From: an uncultured Bacteroidales bacterium
GTDB lineage: Bacteria > Bacteroidota > Bacteroidia > Bacteroidales > F082
Length of the DNA: 64,000 nucleotides
Reading direction: 5' to 3'
NCBI GenBank assembly: GCA_900318265.1
Contig: ONKA01000009.1
Location: forward strand, 1 to 64,000
Shown here piece after piece: positions 56,901 to 64,000 of the stretch. Position 1 is the first letter of the stretch, and each line of letters begins with the position of its first letter. Both the position numbers and the translations under genes were made by a program. The notes under the pieces were generated by a model. That model was not told the DNA's origin, did not search any database, and saw nothing but the letters and a program-made list of their open reading frames with translations.

Positions 56901-57370
56901 TTCTTGGTGAAATAAATGTCCACACTGGAGCGGCAGTTGTCGATGGTGTTGTCGCCTTCGGCCAGTCCGACTAAACCACCAGCATTCTTACCATTGCTCT
57001 TGACGATGGTTCCCGCCACATGCAGATACTTGATGGTGGCGCCATTGATAAAGCGGAAAGGTGCGCAATAATCGTTGCTGCTGTTGTCGGTGTAGTTGAA
57101 AGTTAGTGTATGACCGTTGCCGTCAAAGATGCCGCTGAAACGTTTGTCACGGCTGCTGCCCACCATGGTGCTGACATTGATATTGTTAGTCAATTGGAAG
57201 AACTTACCACTGTAGTTGTTGCCGTTGTTCACGTTGGTGGCTAGCGTGTTCCAGTCTGTAGTTGAACTGATTTGGTACGGTTCGGTCTGGGAGCCGTCGC
57301 CGTTCCAAGCCCAAGCCATCGGCGCGAAGGCGAGGAGGGCGAAGAGGATGAGAATAGAGGTTTTCTTCAT
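50999..57370 (-). CDS. Giant T9SS cargo protein: four beta-helix modules plus gingipain-type adhesin domains
   Basis: The 2123-residue product has a signal peptide (MKKTSILILFALLAFAPMAW). Four repeated modules of ~270-330 residues follow, each opening with GxGTxxxPYxI and containing GLUG/beta-helix stretches (GGFVGW, NCRSSVTINSSVSGDGTHGG). After a fibronectin-III-like stretch comes a cleaved-adhesin domain at ~1263-1430 (ASYINNVGSLWPDNWLVSPQ). A DUF2436 domain at ~1515-1670 carries VWEDGTGYQMLLDEDHN, as in Porphyromonas gingipains and HagA. The C-terminal module and type A sorting domain are shared with the gene at 57517. A hairpin repeat is translated in the sorting domain as GDAINRVSTS. Probably a surface adhesin. 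Promoter box at 57441-57448. Confidence 0.88.
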   Translation of the reverse strand: MKKTSILILFALLAFAPMAWAWNGDGSQTEPYQISSTTDWNTLATNVNNGNNYSGKFFQLTNNINVSTMVGSSRDKRFSGIFDGNGHTLTFNYTDNSSNDYCAPFRFINGATIKYLHVAGTIVKSNGKNAGGLVGLAEGDNTIDNCRSSVDIYFTKNGDVSSGGFIGELRYNGTTTFDNCLFDGQLRGESAEKWGGFVGWVASGRTVTFNNCLFNPAQISINTDGCKTFARKDGTVVVNNCYYTTSIKDTQGATDASSMNNEQLRAALGYGWETVTENSDEKVVPIMTVYTFTGTGSEGSPFLIASTDDWNKFAANVYLGNTYSGKVFKMTNDISVTRSVGVNGKAFNGVFDGDGHTLTVSLSSDADWCAPFAFTYGATINNLATAGTINTSACFAGGVVGRNGTAKLYMTNVTSSVTINSTHNGVARHGGLVGWAINATLTGCAFTGELLGTSSIQCGGLMGWKTNTANSSVEFKDCVFAPTQVTVGTERSKTFVVNNGTVTFDNCYYTEAFGTVQGELVHSITPGTYVTVAYNGNATAAYNVSGIARYATGIIMLNNVLYASNGKTVSLILGYTLPEGWEFQSYQASAGSLTGSNNPYTLTMPDADVIVNASVVINPWQGEGTEGSPYLISNTSQWNQLEEGVNNGNTYSGVYFQLTTNISVTTMVGSDGHRFSGHFDGDGKTLTVSYNTNEPYTAPFRYIEGAEISNLHIAGDITTSKQFAAGFVANAQGDNTMTNCRSSVTINSSVSGDGTHGGFVGTNTGGQFNMKGCAFDGSMLGSSTTKCGGFVGWNETNSSPAGVVKFENCFFVPTSITVTLEHTYARSRTNDGAHVQMFYSNCRTNIGDNQEFRAYSITAGEGVTVATTQSAVNTYTVSGITIYNVGMMYDGVLYARNTQGMSLNLNYTGAGTLSGYVSSAGNLSGDSNPFTLTMSTADAVINAVINGSGSGWSSSGSGTSGSPYIISTTAQWNDFVDNVNNGVFGFNIAYYQLTADITVTTMAGTDSHKFKGHFDGNGKTLTLAYGTADAPIAENYCGPFRYIENAEIHDLTVAGTIYTSAKFAAGLASYALNDNTITNCLSSVTINSSVSGDGTHGGFVADCQNKVDYRTTVTFTGCAFNGQLLGSSTNNCGGFVGWEESNDWAAVKFTNCLFAPSVVNVDSDGSATFSRGRYNNLSEYIIIENSYYIQSFGTMQGEMAYITQPDNMTTEAKTIACITVYVRNTPVTNVAATGITPNTATISWTGSEGCSNYQVRYRVKTDNTLYSTDFEGGMMPNDWTTFDNDGDRNNWEYSDGTKKGMSHSGDGCMYSASYINNVGSLWPDNWLVSPQLTLGGTMKVWLKGQDADEYREHFAIYLSTAGGSKEDFLEGESLKNGVVTLVPETETTNQYQEYTADLSAYNGEGYIAIRHFNCQDEFYLVVDDFGLYDDNASGAWTTVSDASPAGTTLEGMIADTTYEYQVVFQYGGKTFNTSTATLTTLNDNIAPFDLSATALSANTASLSWTGYGDSYNLRYSQGGTAKVTLYVPNDVWEDGTGYQMLLDEDHNTYGSVIPTEGGLTGSGDASPETYAHFEYKIPENADGALNTSNVVNGTDVTEVTITIPAGTYDWCITNPSPGDRMWIASENGNVGGRQNDFVFEAGKHYTFTVTLDQSSTNDCVNMTVEDDDALAQGNVTNVTGITSLSYTLSGLTATTGYAVYVQSVKGEKTSEWSNVLFTTLGEGSLYVAGYGDTNGGWMFIASPVATEGGIAPSDVSNLFPIVNDEPDPTSHDYDLYRFNQSPAEINGEFKEWENYKAHNSDFKLVNGRGYLYARKYSETLVFTSPFNIEETKVVEIPYDASNPDANMRGWHLVGNPFPVEAYVNRAYYKMNAEGTTVEAVSDYQTTTIPPCTGILVRAESTETEPAVTFTKATQQGTANQGTLQMTVAQQATNRGGSSMQDNAVISFNEGISLQKFYFNESLSKLYIPQDNKAYAIVNAESQGEMPLNFEAKENGTYTISVNPEGVEMAYLHLIDNMTGNDIDLLATPSYTFTAKTTDYESRFRLVFSNCGDAIGDNEAFAFISNGNIIVNSEGVLQIIDVTGRVIVQGDAINRVSTSGMTPGVYVLRLINGNDVRTQKLVVR
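51081..51106. repeat. Translated GAGACGCGAT...ATCGCGTCTC palindrome in a T9SS gene
   Basis: GAGACGCGAT-TT-ATCGCGTCTC with GTA/CC ends lies in frame inside the sorting domain of the gene at 50999. On the coding strand it encodes GDAINRVST. The paralogue at 57517 has another member of the same family at the matching place (57599-57626). Confidence 0.85.
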
Positions 57371-57440
57371 TCTTAGTATTGAGTTATATGTTGATAATCT
57401 GTAAATTAGAAAGATGTGCCCTCTTGTGGATTTGAGGGCG

Positions 57441-57448
57441 CAAAATTA
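57441..57448 (-). promoter_or_regulatory. -7 promoter box of the giant T9SS gene at 50999
   Basis: TAATTTTG on the minus strand in the context TTTTCGTAATTTTGCGCCCT, 71 bp before the ATG. Nearly identical to the box at 63967-63974. Confidence 0.6.
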
Positions 57449-57516
57449 CGAAAAAAATGGAGACGATTTCGATAATCATCTCCATTTTTTTGGGATGTAT
57501 TGTCCTAATAGTCAAA

Positions 57517-60500
57517 TCATCGCACGACAATCTTCTGCGTCTTCACATCATTCCCATTGATGAGGCGCAAAACGTACACGCCAGGGGCCATTCCGTTTGT
57601 AGAGACGGTGCATGCACCGTCTCTACTGATGACGATGCGCCCCATCACATCGATCACCTGCAAGGTCCCCTCGCCATCGACGATGATGTTGCCGTTGCTG
57701 ATAAAGGCGAAGGCCCCATTGTCGCCAATTGCGTCCCCGCAATTGGAAAACACCAAGCGGAAACGGGATTCATAGTCTGTTGTCTTGGCGGTGAAGGTGT
57801 AGGACGGCGCAACCAGCAGGTCAACATCCGCACCCGTCATATTATCAATCAGGTGCAGGTAGGCCATCTCCACGCCCTCGGGGTTCACCGTGAGGGAGTA
57901 GGTGCCGTCTTCCTTGGCCTTGAAATTGACGGGTACCTCGTTTGTAGAGATGGTGCATGCACCGTCTCTACCTACACAGGCAATGGCGTAGTCCTTGCCG
58001 TCCTGCGGGATATAGATGTTGGCATTCTGCGTTCCGAAATAGAACTTGCCCAGTTCAGAGCCTTCGTTGAAGCTCACGATGGCATTGTCAAGGGTCTTCA
58101 TCGAAGCGCTGCCACGGGTGGACACTGCTTGGGCGAGGGTCATCTGGATGCTGCCGTTGTTGGGGACTGCGCCTGAAGTGCTTGGTGCCGTGGTGCTGAA
58201 GGTGACGGTTTCGTCATCGCTTTGGGCTTCCACAACAACACCGTAGCAGGGTGAGATGGGCGTCGAGGTAGATTCTGGATCGGTCAAAACGATGGAGCCG
58301 TTGGAGTTCAGCGTGTAATAGGGTTTGTCGATCCAAGCTGCCCTTGGGAATGGGTTGCCCACAAGGTTGAAGCCTTGTCCCAACTCCACTTCCGTGGTGT
58401 CGCTCAGGTTGAAGGCATCGGCATTGCCTTTGAATTTGACCGTTTTCTCTGTCTGTGTGGCATAGAGGTAGCTTCTGCCGTTTTCGAGATAGAAGCCTGG
58501 AGCGGCATTGTTATTGTTTTCATCTGTTTTCCAGTTCTCCCATCTCGCGGTGCCCGGGTTGAGGCGGTAGAGGTCGTAATCCGTTCCGTTGAAAATCATC
58601 TCAACCGTATCAGAAGCCTGGGGATTAACATCGTCATAGAGCGGCGAAGCGATAAAGGCCCATCCGTCAGGACTTTGGCTATTCCAATCCGTAGGTGCTG
58701 CAATAGTGCGAACATTGCCCGGCACGGCACCGTCATTTTCGGTGACATCGCCGTGGGTGATAGCGGTGCTGGACAGACTTGAGCAGCCCACGTTTGTGGC
58801 ATTGTCAATGCCATTTACAGAGCAGGCGGAGTAGTAGTTGCGTGTAAGGGTGCCGTTGCCGCCTCCTGCAACAGCGCCATAGCAAGGAGTGCTAGGGATG
58901 GTGGCTCCAATAACGAGGTTGTCGCTCAATTCGGCGGCTTGGATGTTGAATCCGGTAATGCCGCCATAGTAGTAGGGGGCAGCTTCGTTGGGAATGCTAA
59001 AGGTCTTGGTGAGGGTACCTGCGAAGACGCAACGACTGACAATGCCCATATTGTAGCCTACGATGCCGCCGTGGAGGTAGGAGGTCTGGGCATTGCCATT
59101 GACGATGACGGAAGAGGAGACATGGCATTCCTTCACGGTACCTTCGTTCAGGCCAACGATGCCGCCAGTCCTTTCGCCGTCGCCGATGCTGGAGTTGGCG
59201 AGGTTAACATTCATCACCTCCGCGCCACTGCCAGTATGGCCGAACAGTCCATTATATGCAGCCAAGACGCTGTTGATGCCGCTGATGGTGTGGCCCTGGC
59301 CGTCGAAGTGGCCGTTGAAGTTGTGGTCGAACTGGTTCTGTATGGCGGTGCCGATGGCGGTGAAGTTGTTCGCCACAGCATCGTCGTAGGCGATGCTGGC
59401 CATCAACTTGTAGTATTTGGTGTTGTAGGTGGCGCTGTTCTCGCCATTTACGCGGGTGGACAAGAGGTCGAGCTGCTCGGTGGTATAGATAAGGTAAGGC
59501 GTTTCCTCTCTGCCGTTGCCGGGCCATTCAACGGTATAGTTGGCGCCGACAATGACATTCTCGTCGGGCATCGTGAGCGTGTAGGGGTTGCCGGAGCCGC
59601 TGACGGTGCCGCCGTTGCTGGCGGTATAGGTATTAAAACTGTAGCCCTCTGGCAGCTCGTAGCCGAGATTGAGGCTCACGTTGTCGCCGAGGCCGGCATA
59701 AAGCGCCACTACCTCTTCCTCTTCTTCCCCGGAGAGGATGGTGGAGGTGAGGCCAATGCCCGTGCCGTAGCTGTTGATGCCGATGACATTATATTCGGTG
59801 GCCGTGCCTTCCTTCTCCACCGTGACATAATTGCCTGCACTGATGCTGCGGGCCTGCTTGCCCTGCCCCTCGGTGGCGCCAAGAGCCTGCATATAATAAC
59901 TGTTAGTAACGATGACTTGGTCATTGTTGGTATAGCGGGCCAAGGTGCTGCTACCAGTGTTGCCGACCCAAATCTCGCCCTCAGCGAGTTCAGCAGGCGC
60001 GTAAAGGCTGTTGGTGATGTTTACAGTGGAGCTATAGGACTGGTCTTTGAAAGCTTCGCCCACCAGTCCGCCGCAATGGGTGGTGCCGCTGCCGAGCAGC
60101 TTGCCGTCGAAGACACAGCCAGTGACGGAAAGCGCTCCGCCGCCACGGACAAGACCTACCAGGCCGCCGTGTTTGCCTTGGCCTTCAACACTGCTGTTGA
60201 TGACCACGCTGGAGCGACAGTTGGTGATAGTGGTGTTGTCGTCAACACGGCCGATAATGCCAGCGGCATACGGATGGGCAGCAGTGATGGTGCCGTCAAC
60301 AACCAAGTTTTGGATGGTGGCGCCGTCCACAAAACGGAACGGGGCATTGATGTAATCTCTTGAGGTGGCCGTGAAGGTCAGCGTGTTGCCGTCACCGTCG
60401 AAGGTGCCGCTGAAGGAATAGGTGCCATGTCGGGGGTCGATGGTGCCAGTGCCCACCATGCGGCTGACACTGATGTCATCGGTCAGTTGGAAGAACCCGG

Positions 60501-63474
60501 TGTAGGTCTCGCCGAGATAGACATGGTTGGCGAAGTTGTTCCAGTCGGCGGTGGAATCAATCAGGTAGGGCGACGCTTCGGTGCCCTCGCCCGTGAGCGG
60601 ATAGAGGGTCATGATAGGCACCACTTTGCCGTTATTGATTTCCCATCCGTTGCCGAGGGAATCGACAAGCACGTCGTTGGTATAGTCGCTGGCATCCGTG
60701 GCGCCCTGGGCATCTTTCATCATAGTCTTGTAGTAGCAGTTTCTGATATCGACAGTGCTGTTGTTGTGCTTGCGGGCAAAGGTTTTGCTGTTGTCGTTGT
60801 TGTCTTCCATGTTAAAGGCTATCTCTGTAGGGGCAAACAGGCAGTTGTTGAAGGAGGCTATGAGGTTTTCGGCCACATAGCCGATGAAGCCGCCCCATTT
60901 GATGGAGCTTGCTCCCTGCAATTTGCCGTCGAAGAGGCAGTTGTTGAAGGTGGTGCTTCCGTTGTCGCGAAGCTCGCCGATGAAGCCACCACTCGACACG
61001 TCGCCACTTTTGTTAATGAGGATGTAAACGCTGGAGCGGCAGTTGCTTATGGAGTTGTTGCCTTCTGCTTTTCCGACAAGGCCGCCGGTATATTTTTTGT
61101 CCACATCGGCTTTGGTGATGGAGCCTGTCACATGCAGGAATTTGATGGTGGCGTCCTTGATATAGCAGAACGGTGCGGTGTAGTCCGCATTGCGGTTGTC
61201 GGTGATGTTGAGCGTAATCGTGTGGCCGCCGCCGTTAAAGTTGCCCTGGAATTTCTTGCTGTCGTTGCCGCCGTTGCCAATCAGATAGGTGGGAGTATTG
61301 CCATTATCAATGGTCTCCGTAAGGTTGAGGTCGGCCATCAACTTGAAGTATGTGTTGGAGTATCCGCTGTTATTGCCGTTATTCACGCGCTCGACAAGGA
61401 GTGCCCAATGTCCGAGATTATAAATGAGGTACGGATTTGCCGCAGTGCCGTCACCGGGCCAGTCGATGGTGGCAAGGCTGATGGTGACGTTGGCATCGGG
61501 CATGGAGAGGGTGTAATAAGGTTCTCCCGTGCCGCTGAGGGAACCGGGAAGGGCAAGGAAACTGCCCTCAATAGAGCCGCTGGGGGTTGCACCGTTCTGG
61601 CTCAGGTTGAGGAGCACCTCGTCGCCGTTGCCGGCGTAATACTTACCACCATAACCAAGACCTGAATTGAAATAGTAAGAGCCGGTGCTGTAAGGGGTGA
61701 TGCCGCTGACGTTAAATGGATTAGGATTTCCATAGGGAGTCATGGTGACATTCGCATTGTCATTGATGCTACGGGCATGTTTGCCCTGGCTGCTGCCGAG
61801 GGCTTCAAAGTAGTAGCAGTTGTTGAAAGTGACATCATCGCCGTCGTCGCGGCGGGCGAAGGTGCGGCTGCCGCTCTTGTTGTCGATCTTAATATCGGTC
61901 GGGGCAAACAAGCAGTGTTTGAAGTTGGCCTCTCCATCATCTGCCACCCAGCCGACGAAGCCGCCCCATTTGGTGGTTCGCGAGTTGGCACCGTTAGGCC
62001 CTTGCATCTTGCCATCGAAGAGGCAGAATGCAAATTCGGTGTAGCCTTCGCGAAGGTCGCCGATGAAGCCGCCATGCGAGCCGTCGCCGTCGGTGTTGGA
62101 CTCAATGGTCACACTGGAACGGCAATTTCGGATTTGATTTTGGCCGTAAGCCTTGCCGACGAAGCCGCCCGCGTGTTTCTTCTGCGCCTTGACGATGGTG
62201 CCGGTCACGTGCAGGTTCGCGATGGTGGCACCGTTAATGTAGCGGAAGGGACCGCAGTAATGCTCGTTGCGGTTGTCGGTATAGTTGACGGTGAGGTTGT
62301 GGCCGCCGCCGTCGAAGGTGCCACGGAAGCTCATGTTCTCGCTCACGCCCAACATGGTGCCGGAGGTGGTATCAGTGAGGGTGATGTCGGCGGTCAGCTG
62401 GAAGTGCTTGCCGCTGTAGTTTTGGCAGAAGGCGCTGATGTTAAGGGCCAAGCCGCACCAGTCGTCGATTGTGGCAATCTGGTAGGGCGAGGCCTGGGTG
62501 CCGTCGCCCGTGAAGGTGCAGGGACTCAGCGAGGTATTGGGCACCACCTTGCCGTCCACCTCTTGCCAGCCGCTGCCGAGGGCGGCGAGGAGCTGCTCGT
62601 TGGTCCAGTCCTTGGCGTTGGTGCCTTGCTTGCTGCCGTACTTCTTGGTGTAGTAGCAGTTGGTGACAGAGATGGATTTATAGTTGCCATAATGAATATA
62701 GTACATGGTTCCGCAGTCCTCATCATCATCATATTCAAGCTTTTTTGGTGCGAACAGGCAATTGGCGATGTTGACGGTGGATTCAGGGCCACCTTTGCCG
62801 CTGATGCCTCCAATATTGCACACATATTCATTTTGACATTTTATTGTGCCGTCGAAAAGACAGTTGACAATGTTAATATCGCCGATAGCACGAGACAAAA
62901 TGCCTGCATCAAACACATTTGGTTCACTTCTCAAATTTGAATCTCTCAAATCAAGATACACACTGCAGCGGCAGGAAATAACGTTGACGGTGCCGTAGGC
63001 TTTTGCAACAATGCCCGCGCCATAGGCTGCATGGGTTGTAATCTTGCCAGCCACGTGCAGGTTCTTGATAGTGGCGTCCTTGACGAACTTGAAAGGGGCG
63101 GCATAACAACTGTTAGTATTACCATAGCTGTTACTATATGAAACTGTCAGCGTGTGGCCGTTGCCGTCGAAGGTGCCTCGGAAGTATTTGTTGCGACTGT
63201 CTTCTCCATAGGAGAAGCCGCATCCAGGAGAAGATTTGTCACTGGCTCCCACCGCTTTTTTGACGGGGTTGTCGGAGGTGCCGATGTCGGCGGTCATTAT
63301 GAAGAACTCACCGAAGTAGGGTGTGCCGCTGTTCACCTTGTCGGCAAACGTGTTCCAGTCGGCCATTGAACTGATTTGATAGGGGTCGGTCTCGGTGCCC
63401 GTGCCCTGCCATTGTGCCCAAGCTGTCGTCGTGAAGGCCAGGAGGGCGAGTAGGAGATAAAAACACTTCTTCAT
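57517..63474 (-). CDS. Giant T9SS cargo protein with five beta-helix/GLUG modules
   Basis: The 1985-residue product has a signal peptide (MKKCFYLLLALLAFTTTAWA). Five modules follow, each opening with a GxGTxxxPYxI-like signature (near residues 23, 325, 665, 965 and 1300) and carrying NCRSSV, GGFIGEL and NCLFAP strands. The last module has clear GLUG repeats (GERTGGIVGLNEGTVKECHV). The ~400-residue C-terminal module (GWAFIASPL, LVGNPFP, YLHLIDNMTGADVDLL) and type A sorting domain are shared with the gene at 50999. Two palindromes are translated as RDGACTISTN and RDGACTVSTN. It starts 3 bp after the small anchored gene, so the two form an operon. Confidence 0.88.
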   Translation of the reverse strand: MKKCFYLLLALLAFTTTAWAQWQGTGTETDPYQISSMADWNTFADKVNSGTPYFGEFFIMTADIGTSDNPVKKAVGASDKSSPGCGFSYGEDSRNKYFRGTFDGNGHTLTVSYSNSYGNTNSCYAAPFKFVKDATIKNLHVAGKITTHAAYGAGIVAKAYGTVNVISCRCSVYLDLRDSNLRSEPNVFDAGILSRAIGDINIVNCLFDGTIKCQNEYVCNIGGISGKGGPESTVNIANCLFAPKKLEYDDDEDCGTMYYIHYGNYKSISVTNCYYTKKYGSKQGTNAKDWTNEQLLAALGSGWQEVDGKVVPNTSLSPCTFTGDGTQASPYQIATIDDWCGLALNISAFCQNYSGKHFQLTADITLTDTTSGTMLGVSENMSFRGTFDGGGHNLTVNYTDNRNEHYCGPFRYINGATIANLHVTGTIVKAQKKHAGGFVGKAYGQNQIRNCRSSVTIESNTDGDGSHGGFIGDLREGYTEFAFCLFDGKMQGPNGANSRTTKWGGFVGWVADDGEANFKHCLFAPTDIKIDNKSGSRTFARRDDGDDVTFNNCYYFEALGSSQGKHARSINDNANVTMTPYGNPNPFNVSGITPYSTGSYYFNSGLGYGGKYYAGNGDEVLLNLSQNGATPSGSIEGSFLALPGSLSGTGEPYYTLSMPDANVTISLATIDWPGDGTAANPYLIYNLGHWALLVERVNNGNNSGYSNTYFKLMADLNLTETIDNGNTPTYLIGNGGNDSKKFQGNFNGGGHTITLNITDNRNADYTAPFCYIKDATIKFLHVTGSITKADVDKKYTGGLVGKAEGNNSISNCRSSVYILINKSGDVSSGGFIGELRDNGSTTFNNCLFDGKLQGASSIKWGGFIGYVAENLIASFNNCLFAPTEIAFNMEDNNDNSKTFARKHNNSTVDIRNCYYKTMMKDAQGATDASDYTNDVLVDSLGNGWEINNGKVVPIMTLYPLTGEGTEASPYLIDSTADWNNFANHVYLGETYTGFFQLTDDISVSRMVGTGTIDPRHGTYSFSGTFDGDGNTLTFTATSRDYINAPFRFVDGATIQNLVVDGTITAAHPYAAGIIGRVDDNTTITNCRSSVVINSSVEGQGKHGGLVGLVRGGGALSVTGCVFDGKLLGSGTTHCGGLVGEAFKDQSYSSTVNITNSLYAPAELAEGEIWVGNTGSSTLARYTNNDQVIVTNSYYMQALGATEGQGKQARSISAGNYVTVEKEGTATEYNVIGINSYGTGIGLTSTILSGEEEEEVVALYAGLGDNVSLNLGYELPEGYSFNTYTASNGGTVSGSGNPYTLTMPDENVIVGANYTVEWPGNGREETPYLIYTTEQLDLLSTRVNGENSATYNTKYYKLMASIAYDDAVANNFTAIGTAIQNQFDHNFNGHFDGQGHTISGINSVLAAYNGLFGHTGSGAEVMNVNLANSSIGDGERTGGIVGLNEGTVKECHVSSSVIVNGNAQTSYLHGGIVGYNMGIVSRCVFAGTLTKTFSIPNEAAPYYYGGITGFNIQAAELSDNLVIGATIPSTPCYGAVAGGGNGTLTRNYYSACSVNGIDNATNVGCSSLSSTAITHGDVTENDGAVPGNVRTIAAPTDWNSQSPDGWAFIASPLYDDVNPQASDTVEMIFNGTDYDLYRLNPGTARWENWKTDENNNNAAPGFYLENGRSYLYATQTEKTVKFKGNADAFNLSDTTEVELGQGFNLVGNPFPRAAWIDKPYYTLNSNGSIVLTDPESTSTPISPCYGVVVEAQSDDETVTFSTTAPSTSGAVPNNGSIQMTLAQAVSTRGSASMKTLDNAIVSFNEGSELGKFYFGTQNANIYIPQDGKDYAIACVGRDGACTISTNEVPVNFKAKEDGTYSLTVNPEGVEMAYLHLIDNMTGADVDLLVAPSYTFTAKTTDYESRFRLVFSNCGDAIGDNGAFAFISNGNIIVDGEGTLQVIDVMGRIVISRDGACTVSTNGMAPGVYVLRLINGNDVKTQKIVVR
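57599..57626. repeat. Translated GTAGAGACGGTGCATGCACC palindrome, copy 1
   Basis: A perfect 28-bp palindrome (arms GTAGAGACGGTGCA and its complement) in frame inside the sorting domain, encoding SRDGACTVST on the coding strand. Confidence 0.9.
57944..57971. repeat. Translated GTAGAGATGGTGCATGCACC palindrome, copy 2
   Basis: The same 28-bp palindrome with one mismatch, 317 bp further up the gene, encoding GRDGACTIST within the C-terminal module. It interrupts the stretch that reads KAYAIVNAESQGEMPLNF in the paralogue. Confidence 0.9.
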
Positions 63475-63477
63475 GGC

Positions 63478-63876
63478 TCAGTCTTTTTTCTTGTTCTTCA
63501 ACAGGTAGGCTGCGCACATGCCGGCGAGGAGCAGGATGCCGGTGCCCAAGGGGCCGTTTTGGTCATCGTTAGAACCGTGTACAATAGGCAGGTCAATCAG
63601 ACCATTGGTGCCGTTTCTGTTGCCGCCAATCGTGGTGCCCAGGCCGAATAATCCTGCATTCCCGTTGTCATCCATTCCAAAGTACGTTTCAGGGACGAAG
63701 GTCTCCTCTTCTGCGTATTCGAAGGGCAGGAACATCTCGTCGTTGGGGTTTTCAAACATGGTCTGGCCCATTCCGAGGAGGCCACCCTTGGTTTCGTACA
63801 TGTTTTCGTCGATTTGGGCGGTCAAGCTCAAGCCCATGCTCATGACGATTGCAATTGTCAGTGCTAGTTTTTTCAT
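63478..63876 (-). CDS. Small secreted protein with C-terminal membrane-anchor tail (paralogue)
   Basis: The 132-residue product starts MKKLALTIAIVMSMGLSLTA and ends DDQNGPLGTGILLLAGMCAA followed by YLLKNKKKD. It thus shares its N-terminus and its GPxGTG-helix-basic tail with the 86-residue protein at 4203. The middle is acidic and Gly/Asn-rich (GLFGLGTTIGGNRNGTNGL). It is the first gene of an operon with the giant T9SS gene, 3 bp apart. A TACTTTTG promoter box lies at 63967-63974. Function unknown; a membrane partner of the secreted protein is a guess from position. Confidence 0.78.
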   Translation of the reverse strand: MKKLALTIAIVMSMGLSLTAQIDENMYETKGGLLGMGQTMFENPNDEMFLPFEYAEEETFVPETYFGMDDNGNAGLFGLGTTIGGNRNGTNGLIDLPIVHGSNDDQNGPLGTGILLLAGMCAAYLLKNKKKD

Positions 63877-63966
63877 TTGTTTTTGTTGATGTATTTGTTA
63901 TTAAATTTGTTTTTATTTGATTTTGAGGATATTAGCGTTTTAAATGATAACGCCGTTTTGAGGGCG

Positions 63967-63974
63967 CAAAAGTA
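63967..63974 (-). promoter_or_regulatory. -7 promoter box of the small protein/T9SS operon
   Basis: TACTTTTG on the minus strand in the context TTTTCGTACTTTTGCGCCCT, about 90 bp before the ATG at 63876. Nearly identical to the region at 57441-57448. The rest of 63877-64000 is AT-rich with no gene. Confidence 0.6.
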
Positions 63975-64000
63975 CGAAAAAAAGTTGAATGTCTTATTTA

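Noticed and set aside
57457..58176. Plus-strand frame containing CRDGACTVST twice
   Set aside because: It arises because the hairpin is palindromic and reads the same on both strands; the minus-strand T9SS gene is the real one.
58939..60363. 474-codon open frame opposite the giant T9SS gene
   Set aside because: Composition is Val/Ala/Gly/Asp-rich as expected for the reverse of a repeat protein; no start signal and no domain.

Overview
The window reads as a chromosomal segment of a Bacteroidota bacterium, most likely Bacteroidales. The grounds are: four very large secreted proteins ending in type IX secretion (T9SS) type A sorting domains; Bacteroidetes -7 promoter boxes (TAnnTTTG) instead of sigma70 sites; almost no Shine-Dalgarno sequences; a MurF-alanine racemase fusion; an F-ATPase operon that starts with atpD; a DUF4296 lipoprotein; and a gingipain-type DUF2436/cleaved-adhesin protein. 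Genus and species cannot be fixed from the sequence.

Layout. 1-152: start of a DUF6088/AbiEi-type antitoxin, cut by the window edge. 153-778: gene-free repeat region. 779-4463: T9SS protein plus a small anchored protein. 4471-6251: repeat-rich block holding a DUF559 nuclease-like gene and gtrA. 6289-14883: housekeeping block (queA, polyprenyl synthase, lipoproteins, recQ, kdsD, lptB). 14996-19351: T9SS protein with ten InlB-type repeats. 19552-22819: pssA and murF-alr, diverging from a perfect 53-bp palindrome. 22911-30368: complete F-type ATP synthase operon on the minus strand. 30591-38713: V/A-type ATPase operon on the plus strand, diverging from the first across 222 bp. 38775-41800: S4 protein, der, era and initiator tRNA-Met. 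42064-45710: three-lipoprotein operon. 45832-49216: NhaC-type antiporter, kinase/dCMP deaminase fusion and a LOG-family hydrolase. 49432-50901: AAA/DUF234 ATPase. 50999-63876: two giant paralogous T9SS proteins and a second copy of the small anchored protein.

How it works together. Envelope building is a theme: KdsD (Kdo synthesis), LptB (LPS export), PssA (phospholipid), MurF-Alr (peptidoglycan), a polyprenyl diphosphate synthase and many lipoproteins. Energy conversion is the second theme: two different rotary ATPases lie back to back. The c-ring residues suggest H+ for the F-type and Na+ for the V-type, and a putative Na+/H+ antiporter lies 7 kb away. Surface display is the third: four T9SS cargo proteins and two paralogous small signal-peptide/tail proteins, each in an apparent operon with a T9SS gene.

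The most unusual content is repetitive. At least a dozen families of short palindromic or inverted repeats occupy the intergenic gaps. Most begin at, or within about 10 bp of, a stop codon, and some supply the stop codon themselves. One family (GTAGAGAC...GTCTCTAC) also sits in frame inside T9SS genes and is translated, much like Rickettsia palindromic elements. A 120-bp MITE-like element with structured terminal inverted repeats occurs once cleanly and as two arrays. A DUF559 gene lies between inverted copies of one repeat. I found no CRISPR array, rRNA, prophage or classical insertion sequence.
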